From positions 2,046,001 through 2,110,000 of the forward strand of contig OZ220484.1 of NCBI GenBank assembly GCA_965116165.1: a stretch of DNA of 64,000 nt. The letters are read 5' to 3'. This stretch comes from Azophilus sp965116165. Its GTDB lineage: Bacteria; Pseudomonadota; Gammaproteobacteria; Pseudomonadales; Azotimanducaceae. Within the stretch, counting starts at the first letter, position 1. The number at the start of each line of letters is the position of its first letter. The translations under genes and the position numbers were made by a program. Shown one piece after another: positions 1-8,833 of the stretch. Under the pieces are notes generated by a model that saw nothing but the letters and a program-made list of their open reading frames with translations, made no database searches and had not been told where the DNA came from.

Positions 1-2371
1 ATTCAGGCGCACGGACGCGACTACGCACGAGACGGCGGGACCAAACGGTACCGCGCTTGATGAGGGCGACGGCAGGTGGATCTGATTTCATCGCCAGTTT
101 CCATTCTTTGTCCTCAGCATCGTCCTCAAGCACATCGTCGTCTGCGGCGATGGCTTCCAAGGCGGCTAGGCGATACCTCGCGCGCGCCGGTTCAACTGGC
201 GAGAACCACGACAGGGTAACCAGCATTGATCGGTGGATGCTGTCACCGGATAAGGAAGGCGGTAATGGCATGTCGAAAATCGTCGCCCGATCCTTCCGAA
301 CTTCACCGAGACCAACCAAGGTCACGCCGTGCAGCGGAGTCTCGTGCATAAGCTCGGGATCTAGGAAACCGTACCCGTAGTGGCGCGCCACTTCCTCTCC
401 GGCTTGTTGGAAGCGTCCTCCGAGCGCCGTCTTTTCAGTAGCGTAGAGTGCCTTCGCCGTGTCGGACCATCGACTTGCATTGATCGCGAGCGCTCTGGTC
501 AGCAACGCAAGGTTGTTGCGGGAGAGTTCAAGCCCCTCATAGGGCCCACCTTGTTCGGTGAGCGCGGTGGCCGCATTGAGCAAAGAGCGTGTGACCAGAG
601 CGGCCGCGCAACTCGTCCCCCTCGACCGCGACTGGGACGAGCCAGGGCCTGCGGTTGCAACGGTCAAGCCGGTGCGGGCACTCCGTGAAACGACCCCAAG
701 CCTCAGATTGTCGCCTCCCGGCAAGGTGCGGACTTCGTGATGCCCTCCAACGCCGATGAGGTCGGGCTTGATAGTGCGGAAGGGGCCAAGCCCCAGTCCG
801 CTTGAGATCGCGGGTAGAGTGTCACCGCCCGCGTGGATCTCGACAGTGCCCGGAGCGGCATCCATGCGGGGAGGGGTCAGGTCTAGGGATGCGGAACCGA
901 CCGAGAGGACATTGAGCGCTTCACTGGGTGCCAGCAATGTTCGTTCGTAACGGTGACGATGTTGAGCGGCACGGACAAGGGCTTGCCGTTCTGGCAAGGA
1001 CATATCCTCGAATTCGCCCGAGGTCGTGTTGGGAATGTACAAATCGTGCTCAATGTTGCCTGCGGAAACGACGAAGAGAACTCCGGCCTTGGTCGACCAC
1101 CAGTCGAGAAGACGAGCCAGTGAACTGATGCGACCGGAGAAATACGAGCCGCGCACGCCTATGGAGAAATTCACGACAAATGCATCTGGAGCTAGGGGGT
1201 CATCGCTTCGGAATGCGCACTGAAGGGCGGTATGAACGAGGTCGACGAAGAGGCGGTCATCGGGAGATATCGCCCCGTCTTCGGTGTCGATCAACAGTGG
1301 AATGGCCAGCAGGCGACTGTCGCGGATCGGTTTTTGGTCTGAGTCGAGATCACCTCTGAGGATGAGCGAGGCCATCGCCGTCGCATGGCGGCGGGTGGCG
1401 ACGAGGGATCGGCCGACCAAATCGTGCACATCTTCGATGGCAATACCGCCATTGAGAGCATGGTGGCCGGCAATCGGTGTGCCATCGAAAAGAAGGGCGC
1501 GAAAGGGACTGTCGGGATCGAAATCGTCGAAGTCGCCGTGGCTAGGGTTCGTCGGCGGGGAGTGCGATGGTAACGACTGGGCGATGGTTTGGGGCAATAC
1601 AAATTGCAGGCCATCAAGTGTGGCGAGCCCATCCGGTGCAGCCGGGTCGTTCAGCATCTTGCGCACATGACCGGCCGCGAGGCCGACCAGCATGGCGTCG
1701 TAGACGAAACTTCCCTCGTGAATGGCGCTTCGATCAATGACGCGGCCGGCCAGAGCGGCGATCATTGATTCGGTTTCTCGGTGCCACAGGCTCCGCTTTT
1801 CTTGGACATGTGTCGGCCAATGTTCGAGCTCAAGTCTCACTTCTGCCTCGTCGTCGGGCGGAAGCCGGTTTTCGAACTCGGTACGGTTGTCGGCGGACAG
1901 GCGATCTTCCGGACCCCAAGGCCGTAACTCGGCAAGCATGTCGAAGAGGCGCCACCACGGGGTGTAACCACGTTTGGGTTCGCGGTTTGCCTTATATCTA
2001 CGCCAAAGCCGCAGGAGCTGGTTGAAGGCGTCCTGGGTTGGCATGGTCGTATAGAGCGTGGGGGACACGGAGCCCGGATGTTCGGCGATCAAGTCATCCG
2101 GGAGCGCATAGTCCTCTTCCAGTTCAATTTCCGACAGAACCTCTAGACCAACCAACCGGGTTGCACGGGCAAAGTCGGCGATGGGAACTGCGGTTACGAA
2201 GACGAGAGCACGTTCAGGCGCAATCCCGAACGGATCCTTCCGTAGTTCGAGAGCAGCGTCCCCACGAGCGAGAGCGGCTTCGAGTCGATCAAATTCTTGG
2301 CGAAATCGCTCTCCCTGTCGGCGACGCCCGGTTCCACGGGGCCGCGGAAACCGAGCGGGCGAGTCCTTCAT
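1..2371 (-). CDS. ietS: IetS-like S8 subtilisin-family serine protease, 3' end beyond window
   Basis: The frame is open from an ATG at 2371 to the window edge, giving about 790 residues without a stop. After an Arg-rich N-terminus and a helical N-terminal domain, the subtilase core shows an Asp region (LLFDGTPIAGHHALNG, near residue 295), a His region (RRHATAMASLI, near 327, with HAT instead of the usual HGT), an oxyanion Asn (SAGN, near 435) and the nucleophile region GTSCAAALVTR (near 588). It starts 19 nt after the stop of the AAA ATPase gene, so the two are one operon. Known family: AAA ATPase plus S8 protease pairs are described as ietAS, a plasmid-stabilising toxin-antitoxin pair that is also listed among anti-phage systems. 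Inference: the protease is the effector and the ATPase its partner. The C-terminus is not visible, so intactness is unknown. Confidence 0.85.
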   Translation of the reverse strand, partial: MKDSPARFPRPRGTGRRRQGERFRQEFDRLEAALARGDAALELRKDPFGIAPERALVFVTAVPIADFARATRLVGLEVLSEIELEEDYALPDDLIAEHPGSVSPTLYTTMPTQDAFNQLLRLWRRYKANREPKRGYTPWWRLFDMLAELRPWGPEDRLSADNRTEFENRLPPDDEAEVRLELEHWPTHVQEKRSLWHRETESMIAALAGRVIDRSAIHEGSFVYDAMLVGLAAGHVRKMLNDPAAPDGLATLDGLQFVLPQTIAQSLPSHSPPTNPSHGDFDDFDPDSPFRALLFDGTPIAGHHALNGGIAIEDVHDLVGRSLVATRRHATAMASLILRGDLDSDQKPIRDSRLLAIPLLIDTEDGAISPDDRLFVDLVHTALQCAFRSDDPLAPDAFVVNFSIGVRGSYFSGRISSLARLLDWWSTKAGVLFVVSAGNIEHDLYIPNTTSGEFEDMSLPERQALVRAAQHRHRYERTLLAPSEALNVLSVGSASLDLTPPRMDAAPGTVEIHAGGDTLPAISSGLGLGPFRTIKPDLIGVGGHHEVRTLPGGDNLRLGVVSRSARTGLTVATAGPGSSQSRSRGTSCAAALVTRSLLNAATALTEQGGPYEGLELSRNNLALLTRALAINASRWSDTAKALYATEKTALGGRFQQAGEEVARHYGYGFLDPELMHETPLHGVTLVGLGEVRKDRATIFDMPLPPSLSGDSIHRSMLVTLSWFSPVEPARARYRLAALEAIAADDDVLEDDAEDKEWKLAMKSDPPAVALIKRGTVWSRRLVRSRVRAPE

Positions 2372-2390
2372 CCTGCGCGTAGGCCTCGAC

Positions 2391-3413
2391 TCAGGAAGGC
2401 GCAGGATCGGTCGATCTGTCATTCGTACCGTATCGGCCGTGATGGTCGCCCAAGTCGCATCTAGCCTTCACGCGGTCATTTACCAGCGTTCGGAAAGTGA
2501 GGCTGCCTTGCGCCAGTGCGTAGCGGCGGTGAAGATCAAGAAAGAAATCCTCGGCTTCCGAGAAGCTTTTTGGAGAAACAGCAGAACACAATCGTTTTGC
2601 CGTGTATCCTGATTTCTCGTCGAATTCTCGTAGGCGGTGGGCAAAATACTCGATCATCTGGTCTTCGGTCGGTTTCCCCAGCTCCAGCTTGATCTCAAAA
2701 CGCCGCCATGTGGCTCGGTCGAGCAGCTCGGGATGATTGGTGGCGGCGACCAGAACACAGTAGGAAGGCAGATCGTCAAGCTGGAGAAGAAGGGTCGTCA
2801 CGACTCGTTTGATTTCGCCGTTTTCGTGAATATCGCCGCGTTCTTTTCCAATGGCATCGAATTCATCGAAGAACAGGACGCAGGGCTCGGTGCGCACAAA
2901 ATCGAAGAGGCGTCTCAGTCGCTGGGCTGTCTCGCCCAGATAGCTCGTCACCACAGCGTCATATCGAACGGCAAATAGTGGTAGAGCAAGTTCGAAGGCC
3001 AAGCTCTCGGCAAGGGATGTCTTACCGTTTCCCGGCGGTCCCACCAGCAGGATCCGGTGACGGGGCTCTAGGCCGTGGGTGCGCAGAACATCCGCTCGTC
3101 CCTGCTCCTCAATGAGTTCCCAACACGCGTTTTGGATGGTCTTCGAGAGAAAAAGGCTCGCCAGCGGTCGCTCAGGGTGACGCCGCTGGATACCCCCAGA
3201 CCCGTCACGGACACGCGGCCTATTCTGTCTGAGTGCATTCGCGCCCGCGGGCCGCGGCGGCTCGGTAAGAGCACGATCAATCCGTTCGGCAACAACGGTA
3301 TGCTTCTTGGCGCGCTCATTCGCAGCGATCGCCTCGGCGGTCACACGGACTGATTCCTGATCCCCGCTGACGCCGGCCTTGACAAGGCTGACGATGAGAT
3401 CGCTTCGGGCCAT
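2391..3413 (-). CDS. ietA: IetA-like AAA+ ATPase
   Basis: A 340-residue AAA+ ATPase. Walker A is GPPGNGKTS, Walker B is CVLFFDEFDAIG, sensor-1 is VLVAATNHPELL, followed by an arginine-finger-like WRRFE segment. The N-terminal 80 residues are variable and charged. The ATG at 3413 is preferred because AGG lies 7 nt upstream; an in-frame start further upstream at 3443 has no such site. The subtilase gene follows 19 nt downstream, the order seen in ietAS pairs. The ATPase probably controls the protease through ATP-dependent remodelling; this is inferred from the pair, not visible in the sequence. The region upstream (3414-3590) is AT-rich and may hold the promoter. Confidence 0.85.
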   Translation of the reverse strand: MARSDLIVSLVKAGVSGDQESVRVTAEAIAANERAKKHTVVAERIDRALTEPPRPAGANALRQNRPRVRDGSGGIQRRHPERPLASLFLSKTIQNACWELIEEQGRADVLRTHGLEPRHRILLVGPPGNGKTSLAESLAFELALPLFAVRYDAVVTSYLGETAQRLRRLFDFVRTEPCVLFFDEFDAIGKERGDIHENGEIKRVVTTLLLQLDDLPSYCVLVAATNHPELLDRATWRRFEIKLELGKPTEDQMIEYFAHRLREFDEKSGYTAKRLCSAVSPKSFSEAEDFFLDLHRRYALAQGSLTFRTLVNDRVKARCDLGDHHGRYGTNDRSTDPAPS

Positions 3414-3591
3414 GGAATATCCTATGGGTACCCAGCAATTCAAAGCGTATCACCGATCATGCTAAAAACAAACGGATTGGGGAAATTGGCGTCCGCTATA
3501 GGAAAAATTGCACGGATTCGGTGTTAGATCAACAATCCGAAAACAACTTTGGAACAGCCTTGGATGCTCGAGTACGAGTTATGGACCTCAT

Positions 3592-3668
3592 TGATGTTAC
3601 TATTGCATGGTCCAGCGAGATGCGCCGGGTTAGGTAGTTCATGCACGAATTCAACAAGATGGCCAATC
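3592..3668 (+). repeat. Two short pieces duplicated from the 8.77-9.22 kb locus
   Basis: Bases 3592-3632 repeat 8767-8808 with a few mismatches. They are followed directly by about 31 bases matching 9187-9217, an internal part of the secreted-protein gene. The next segment (from 3668) matches 9717 onwards. The three pieces keep their order, so this is a copy of the 8.77-10.07 kb locus with two internal deletions. Confidence 0.75.
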
Positions 3669-3693
3669 CAAGGCGCATCACGCAAATCAGGCA

Positions 3694-4024
3694 ATGTTGC
3701 CGAACGATCTAGTAAACCGATCCAGCGGAATATTCATTCTTGGCAGCCCGCGCTCCGGAACCAGCGTGTTGGCCTGGGCACTGGCTCAGCACCCCAATTT
3801 TCACACCTCGGCCGAGTCCGACTTCCTGGTCGATTTGTTTGGAAAAGGGCAACTCAAGGCCGCGTTTGCAAATGCCCAAAGCCGAACCGACTCAGGCTGG
3901 CTAAATGAGCAGCGGGTCGATTTCGCTGAATTCGCGTCCAGCCTCGGGCTCGGCATCAATGCGCTTTTCGATAGCCGGGCGCAAGGTGCCCGCTGGGTCG
4001 ACGCCACGCCCGGCCATACCCTAA
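3694..4024 (+). pseudogene. Sulfotransferase N-terminal fragment cut by an insertion sequence
   Basis: The first 110 codons are almost identical to the intact sulfotransferase at 9742-10542, including the PAPS-binding loop GSPRSGTSVLAWAL. The match stops at CCCTAA (to 4024), where an insertion-sequence end starting CAGCCTGTTGAAAAA joins. The rest of the gene is absent: the sequence on the far side of the element pair (from 5434) is a methylase gene, so the 3' half was lost by rearrangement rather than simply displaced. Confidence 0.85.
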
Positions 4025-4903
4025 CAGCCTGTTGAAAAAAGGCCGTCTGGGCGATAATGGCACATCGTTTTACGGAGTGGACCCATGAGAGGCGAGACGA
4101 CCCCCCAGCCGGAACTGTTCAGCTATGTGGACCTGGAGTCGCGGATCCCGCAGAGCCATCCCATCAGGAAGATCCGGCGGATTGTCGACGAGGCCCTGGC
4201 CGAGCTCGAGCCGGCCTTCGAGTCGATGTATTCGACGCGCGGCCGCCCGTCCATTCCCCCCGAGCAGCTCCTCCGCGCCCTGCTCCTGCAAATCCTGTTC
4301 ACGGTCCGCTCGGAGCGGCAGTTGATGGAGCGCATCGACCACGACCCGCTGTTCCGCTGGTTCGTGGGCCTGGGGATGGACAAGAAGGTGTGGGACCACT
4401 CGGTGTTCAGCAAGAACCGGGACCGGCTTCTGGGCCACCGGATCGACGAGAAACTGTTCGACGCGGTCCGGGAGCGGGGCGATGCGGAGCACCTGCTCTC
4501 GCGCGACCACTTCTCGGTCGACGGGACGCTGCTGGAGGCGTGCGCGTCGATGAAGTCCTATCGGCCAAAAGACGGGGGCGGCGATGGCGACGGGGGGGAC
4601 TTCCGCGGCCGGAGCCGCGGCAACGCGACGCACCGGTCGACGACGGACCCGGATTCGCGGCTGTTCCGCAAGGGGTCCGGCAAGGAGGCGAGGCTGGTGC
4701 ACATGGGGCATATATTGACGGAGAACCGCAACGGCCCGGTCGTGGAGACGGCGGTGACGGAGGCGGGGACGAGCCGGGAGTGGGAGGCCGGCCTGGAGAT
4801 GCTGGGCCGGGGGCCGCGCCGGCGGGGCCGGACGGTCGGCGCGGACCGGGGGTACGATGTTGGCCGGTTCGTGGACGGCTGCCGGGCGCTGGGCGTCACA
4901 CCG
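4025..4903 (+). mobile_element. Left half of an IS5-family insertion sequence (DUF772-type transposase)
   Basis: The element begins with CAGCCTGTTGAAAAA at 4025, next to CTAA. From 4085 it encodes the first about 273 residues of an IS5-family transposase: a DUF772-like N-terminal part (GRPSIPPEQLLRALLLQ, then FRWFVGLGMD) and the start of the DDE domain (HFSVDGTLLEACASMKS, later TVGADRGYDV). The match ends near 4903, where the reverse complement of a different transposase begins. The open frame continues to 5437 only by reading antisense through that second element. Confidence 0.8.
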
Positions 4904-5433
4904 GTTCTTCGTCGACGAGGGCGCATCGACAATGCTCGCATCCACAATCGTCCCCGCCCGCAAGCGACAGCCCCGCGCAGCCAGATGCGCGTTGATCTCC
5001 CCGAACAGCGCCTCTCCCAGACCGTGCCGCTCCAACAGGCGGCGGAAATTCAGAATCGCCGTCTCGTCCGGCAGCGCACCGGACAGCCGCAAGCCGGCAA
5101 AACGGCGCACCGACTCCACCTCGTAAAGCAAATCCTCCATGCCGGGATCGCTCAGGTTGTGGAACAACCGCACACAATGCACCCGCAGCATCGTCCCCAG
5201 CGGATACGGCCGACGGCCCCGACCAGCCTTCGGATAGAACGGCTCGATCCGCGCCTCCAGACGGCTCCACGGAATCAAACCGTCCATCTTCTCCAGAAAC
5301 AACTCGCGACGCGTTCGACGCTTCTTCGAATCGTGCTCCAGTTCCGCGAAACTCCTCTGCTCCATCGCTCAATCACCATGTCGGACCATTGCGGATATTA
5401 TGGCAGATATGGGGGGACTTATTCAGAGCTTCC
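4904..5433 (-). mobile_element. Half of a second IS5-type element in opposite orientation
   Basis: On the minus strand from an ATG at 5365 there are about 155 residues of an IS5-type transposase N-terminus (LFHNLSDPGMEDLLYEV, then GTIVDASIVDAPSSTKN). It is cut at about 4904, exactly where the first element is cut. The outer end at 5433, read inwards, starts GGAAGCTCTGAATAAGTCC and abuts CTAA (5434-5437), a YTAR-type target. This end matches the terminal repeat of the RE2 elements listed below. Confidence 0.8.
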
Positions 5434-7023
5434 CTAAGTGACCGCACCTTCGAACAGTTCACCTTGCCTCCCAAGCCATTGCCGCTCCAATGCGGAAAAC
5501 AGCTCAACCAAGGCTTCTGCCGGGACATTCCCGAGTTCCTTGGGTTCCAGTTTGTGCAATCCTCCCCCGTAGACACGACCTTCACCCAGCATAGCCTGTG
5601 GGCAAATTCGATTAAGGTGCTCCCACGTACGCCGTTTCAGTTCTGGACTACCCAACAGGGCCCGTTCAAATGGCTCCCTTGGGTACAGCATCAAATACAC
5701 GTTTGCCGCCGTCGCCTTCGAATGGTTGAGAATGAAACGGAACGGCCTCCCGCTCTTCTTATCGCTCCGGCCGAGATAAGTACAAACAAACGGTGCCGGA
5801 GGTCGACGTTCCTGTGCGTACCATATTGCCCGATGTCGGCAGATATACCGATCAGAGATGCCTGCCGCCTTGCCTTGTTCCAAATACGTCCATAGCTTCG
5901 GATATCGCTCCCTAATTTCATTTTCCTTCCACGGCGGGTCAAGCAAAAATAACCGCCGTTCCAAAACCGGATTGCCATCGCGATCACACATTATCTCCTC
6001 GTCTGGGACGTGGCGTGGACTTGGTAGAATTGGCTTGAAAGCGTTTATGGGCAATTCACGTCGTTCAATTTCCTTTTCCGATAAAATGAAATAACTGTTA
6101 TCGCCGGTCGCAAGGCCCCGCTTGATCCTAAAGAAATCGCCCAAAACCGGGCCCTCTACTGCCTCATGGGTCTCTTTTATCGGATAGCGCGTCCACTTTG
6201 GATCGCGATGCAAAGTATCCACCGAAACCAATCGTTCCAGTTTTGGCCGTTCCAGTGTTCCGCCGAAGGTGAATCGCACGCATCCCCCCGAAGGGGGTGG
6301 CTCGTTTCGAAACCACACAATAGCCGAAGACACGAGGGCGTCACCAAACTGCACATCATTGGGGTCGAAGCGATGAATATGTAAAAGTGTCACCTTGTCG
6401 AGCAAATAACGCTTCACCGAGACGCCGTAATTTACATCCATGAATTCGCTTGGAATCAACCACCCCGCTAGCCCGCCATCAGCCATCCACTCATGGCTCA
6501 AAACCAAGAAATAGCAATAGAGGCCGGCCAATCCGTTGATGTCCACCCCGCAGGCGTCGCGTGTACGCATCCTCAATCTCTTCTTGTCGTCATTAGCGAT
6601 GTGGTGATGTCTCACATAGGGCGGATTGCAAATCAGCAAATTGAATCTCTCGGTAGGCAGCGGAGCCTCGGCCTGGGTGAAGTCCTCAAGGAGCACATTC
6701 AGTCCGGCCTTCCCCCACAATTTCGCTGCTGGCTTCCCGTAGTGCGGGTCGATCTCATATCCAACGGCAGTGCCGATACGGGTGCGAGGGAAAATACCCA
6801 GTAAAGCCGAATAGAATGCTCCCGTTCCTATAGCCGGATCGATGAACCGTACTATCTCTCTCTCTTTGAAATGCGTCTTCGCATAGCGCTGAATATCGAC
6901 AGCCAGTCCGGTCGGTGTTGCAAATTGTCCCATTCGGTTTCGATCGGAGGAATCTAATTGTCCGTCGAGCATGTCTTGTAGAGACAGTCGTTGCGCCTCA
7001 AACTCTGCAACAGCTTTTTCCAT
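5434..7023 (-). CDS. Type II DNA adenine methyltransferase (XamI-like modification subunit)
   Basis: A 529-residue N6-adenine methyltransferase. Early residues QFATPTGLA fit the N-terminal motif of the class, DPAIGTGAFYSAL is the AdoMet-binding motif I and NPPYVRHHH is motif IV. The C-terminal half is the probable target-recognition part. The gene starts at ATG 7023, immediately after the stop of the endonuclease gene (GTG at 7026 is an alternative), so translation is probably coupled. Its stop codon TAG lies inside the CTAA tetramer that abuts the IS5-type end. The segment is more AT-rich than the surrounding core genes, consistent with acquisition. Assignment to the XamI group (recognition GTCGAC) rests mainly on the neighbouring endonuclease. 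Confidence 0.85.
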   Translation of the reverse strand: MEKAVAEFEAQRLSLQDMLDGQLDSSDRNRMGQFATPTGLAVDIQRYAKTHFKEREIVRFIDPAIGTGAFYSALLGIFPRTRIGTAVGYEIDPHYGKPAAKLWGKAGLNVLLEDFTQAEAPLPTERFNLLICNPPYVRHHHIANDDKKRLRMRTRDACGVDINGLAGLYCYFLVLSHEWMADGGLAGWLIPSEFMDVNYGVSVKRYLLDKVTLLHIHRFDPNDVQFGDALVSSAIVWFRNEPPPSGGCVRFTFGGTLERPKLERLVSVDTLHRDPKWTRYPIKETHEAVEGPVLGDFFRIKRGLATGDNSYFILSEKEIERRELPINAFKPILPSPRHVPDEEIMCDRDGNPVLERRLFLLDPPWKENEIRERYPKLWTYLEQGKAAGISDRYICRHRAIWYAQERRPPAPFVCTYLGRSDKKSGRPFRFILNHSKATAANVYLMLYPREPFERALLGSPELKRRTWEHLNRICPQAMLGEGRVYGGGLHKLEPKELGNVPAEALVELFSALERQWLGRQGELFEGAVT

Positions 7024-7026
7024 CAC

Positions 7027-7992
7027 CTACAATCCAAATGCACCAAGATCGCTAATGCGATGCTCCCAGACCCAGTCGATACCTTCCGCAGCTTCGTAGC
7101 CGAGATAGCCGCTGTCGAAATATCCGCACAAGAACAGTATGTAACGCACCTTGTTACCATAAGTTCGCCGCAGTAGACTCATCTTCGTGGCTTCTTCCTT
7201 GCGTCGTTTGTTGACGTTTGTGAAATCTCCCGCCGACTTTGCTTCAATCAGCAATGGCAGATCACCCTCCTTCGCGGCCTTGGGCATCACCACAGCATCT
7301 ACAGGTATATTAACGGTCCTTTTTGTTCCATCTTGTTCCACTGGAACGTTGAGTCGGTACGAATAGGTTCCCGGCTTCATATGATCGTATTTCGTGCCTT
7401 CGCCCGCCGGTAGGTTTTTGTATCCGAGAGCTGCCAACCAGTCACCGATCACGGCCAATTGGCGCTTTTCCTGTGCATTACGGATAATTGGGTTGGCAAC
7501 AGCACCGCATAAGCGATCCGCAACAATCGTTGCAGATCGGTATAATTCTCGATCCGATGGATCAGTCCCACGCTCCAGCCAAACAAAAACATCCGGATCA
7601 GCCATCTTTTCAATAATCGCACCAATCTTCTCAAGGTCTTTGTCGATGTCACGCTCGGACATTCGTGGAGGTAGCCTATTGTTTTTCTCCATTACTTTGA
7701 CTAGGTTTCCTGATACGCCCGCGAGGCCTACCAGCCGATCCACGGCCAAGGGCGGACAAGTGGACATTCGCAATGACGGCAACACCGCAGGGTTCAGCCT
7801 TAGCAAATCCACCCCGACATTCGTCAAGTTCTTTGTCGATTTGAGTGTCGCCTCTACGTCCTTCGCGGTCTTTACTCGGCTTGTCCGGTATGCCTTCGGC
7901 GCAAACTGCATAAACCAGTCATTGTACATGTCCACCGACTGCGCAATATCCTGCTTCCATCGGTCCGGTTTGTCCCTGTTGACCGCCGTCAT
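7027..7992 (-). CDS. XamI-family type II restriction endonuclease
   Basis: A 321-residue protein that I recognise as XamI-family: the opening VNRDKPDRWKQDIAQSVDMY, the segment SLRMSTCPPLAVDRLVGLAG and the C-terminal region LLIEAKSAGDFTNVNKRRKE. The last is a plausible catalytic core, with Asp in the preceding strand (VDAVVM) and an E-A-K motif (PD-(D/E)XK type). The methylase follows with no gap. Upstream, an RE2 element (8041-8139) separates it from the integrase/ietS chimera, so the original promoter may have been replaced. XamI enzymes cut GTCGAC; specificity here is inferred from family only. Confidence 0.8.
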   Translation of the reverse strand: MTAVNRDKPDRWKQDIAQSVDMYNDWFMQFAPKAYRTSRVKTAKDVEATLKSTKNLTNVGVDLLRLNPAVLPSLRMSTCPPLAVDRLVGLAGVSGNLVKVMEKNNRLPPRMSERDIDKDLEKIGAIIEKMADPDVFVWLERGTDPSDRELYRSATIVADRLCGAVANPIIRNAQEKRQLAVIGDWLAALGYKNLPAGEGTKYDHMKPGTYSYRLNVPVEQDGTKRTVNIPVDAVVMPKAAKEGDLPLLIEAKSAGDFTNVNKRRKEEATKMSLLRRTYGNKVRYILFLCGYFDSGYLGYEAAEGIDWVWEHRISDLGAFGL

Positions 7993-8040
7993 TGGAGTTT
8001 TTGCCGGATCGCTTCGGCCACACGACCAGCGGCTTGGTAA

Positions 8041-8139
8041 GGAAGGTCTGAAAAAATCAATAGAGCAGCATCAAGACACTCGTAACCTATTGATTTTCTT
8101 GAACCGAATGCCACGAATACAGGAATAATCAGAGGTTCC
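8041..8139 (+). repeat. RE2 miniature inverted-repeat element, copy 1
   Basis: A 99-bp element starting GGAAGGTCTGAAAAAATC and ending TAATCAGAGGTTCC, flanked by GTAA (left) and CTAA (right). It sits over the 3' end of the integrase fragment and contributes the last codons of that open frame. Confidence 0.8.
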
Positions 8140-8147
8140 CTAAGGGT

Positions 8148-8483
8148 CGCGTCGTCGAGATGGACATGGCGGTTGGTGGTGCTGGCGCGTCTGTGTTCGA
8201 GCAGGCGGCCAGCAATGAGGAGGCTCTCGCCGTTCATCACCGCGTGCGAGGTGCGCGCATGACGCAGGTCGTACAGACGAGCAGCCGCGACGATCCCCGC
8301 CGCATCACGCGACTGCCTACAGAACCGGTAGAGTTCGTTTGTCGTCAGCGGTTTGTTCCTCTCGCCGCCCGGGAACACCCACTCCCCGGACGCTGTTTCG
8401 GCGAGGCCGAGCAGCAGTTCCTGCGCCGCTTCGCCGAGCAGAGCGTGCCTCGGTCCGGTCTTCGCGTCAATTAGGGCGAGCCG
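8148..8483 (-). pseudogene. Tyrosine recombinase (phage-type integrase) C-terminal fragment
   Basis: Minus-strand translation shows an integrase catalytic half: YDLRHARTSHAVMNG (H-x-x-R box with the first His replaced by Tyr), LLEHRRASTTNRHVHL (the GH-to-Tyr region, where the catalytic Tyr position reads His). It lacks the N-terminal half, is joined in frame to an ietS fragment upstream, and its 3' end is overwritten by RE2. Loss of the nucleophile and truncation at both ends make it a relic of a mobile element. Confidence 0.75.
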
Positions 8484-8768
8484 GTCCGGCTTGATGGCGC
8501 GGAAGGGGCCAAGCCTCAGTCCGCTTGAGATCGCGGGTAGAGTGTCACCGTCCGCGTGGATCTCGACGGTGCCCGAAGCGGCTCCCATGCGGGGAGGGGT
8601 CAGGTCTAGGGATACGGCACCGACCGAGAGGACATTGAGCGCTTCACTGGGCGCCAGCAATGTTCGTTCGTAACGGTGACGATGTTGGGCGGCAGGGACA
8701 AGGGCTTGCCGTTCTGGCAGGGACAGATCCTCGAATTCGCCCGAGGTCTTGTTGGGAATGTACAAATG
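8484..8768 (-). pseudogene. Duplicated internal fragment of ietS
   Basis: About 94 codons, from the segment YIPNKTSGEFEDLSLPERQ to LGPFRAIKPD, match the middle of the ietS gene at about 768-1055 (same strand, more than 90 percent identical by eye). There is neither the start nor the catalytic Ser region. It continues in frame into the integrase fragment. At 8768 the sequence switches to the 8.77-10.5 kb locus that is partly duplicated at 3592-4024. Confidence 0.8.
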
Positions 8769-8833
8769 ATGTTACTGTTGCATGGTCCAGCGAGATGCCT
8801 CGGGTTAGGTAAGGATGAAGAAAGGAATGGGCT

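Noticed and set aside
4085..5437. A single 450-residue transposase
   Set aside because: Only the first about 273 residues are transposase-like. The rest is the antisense reading of an oppositely oriented IS5-type transposase.
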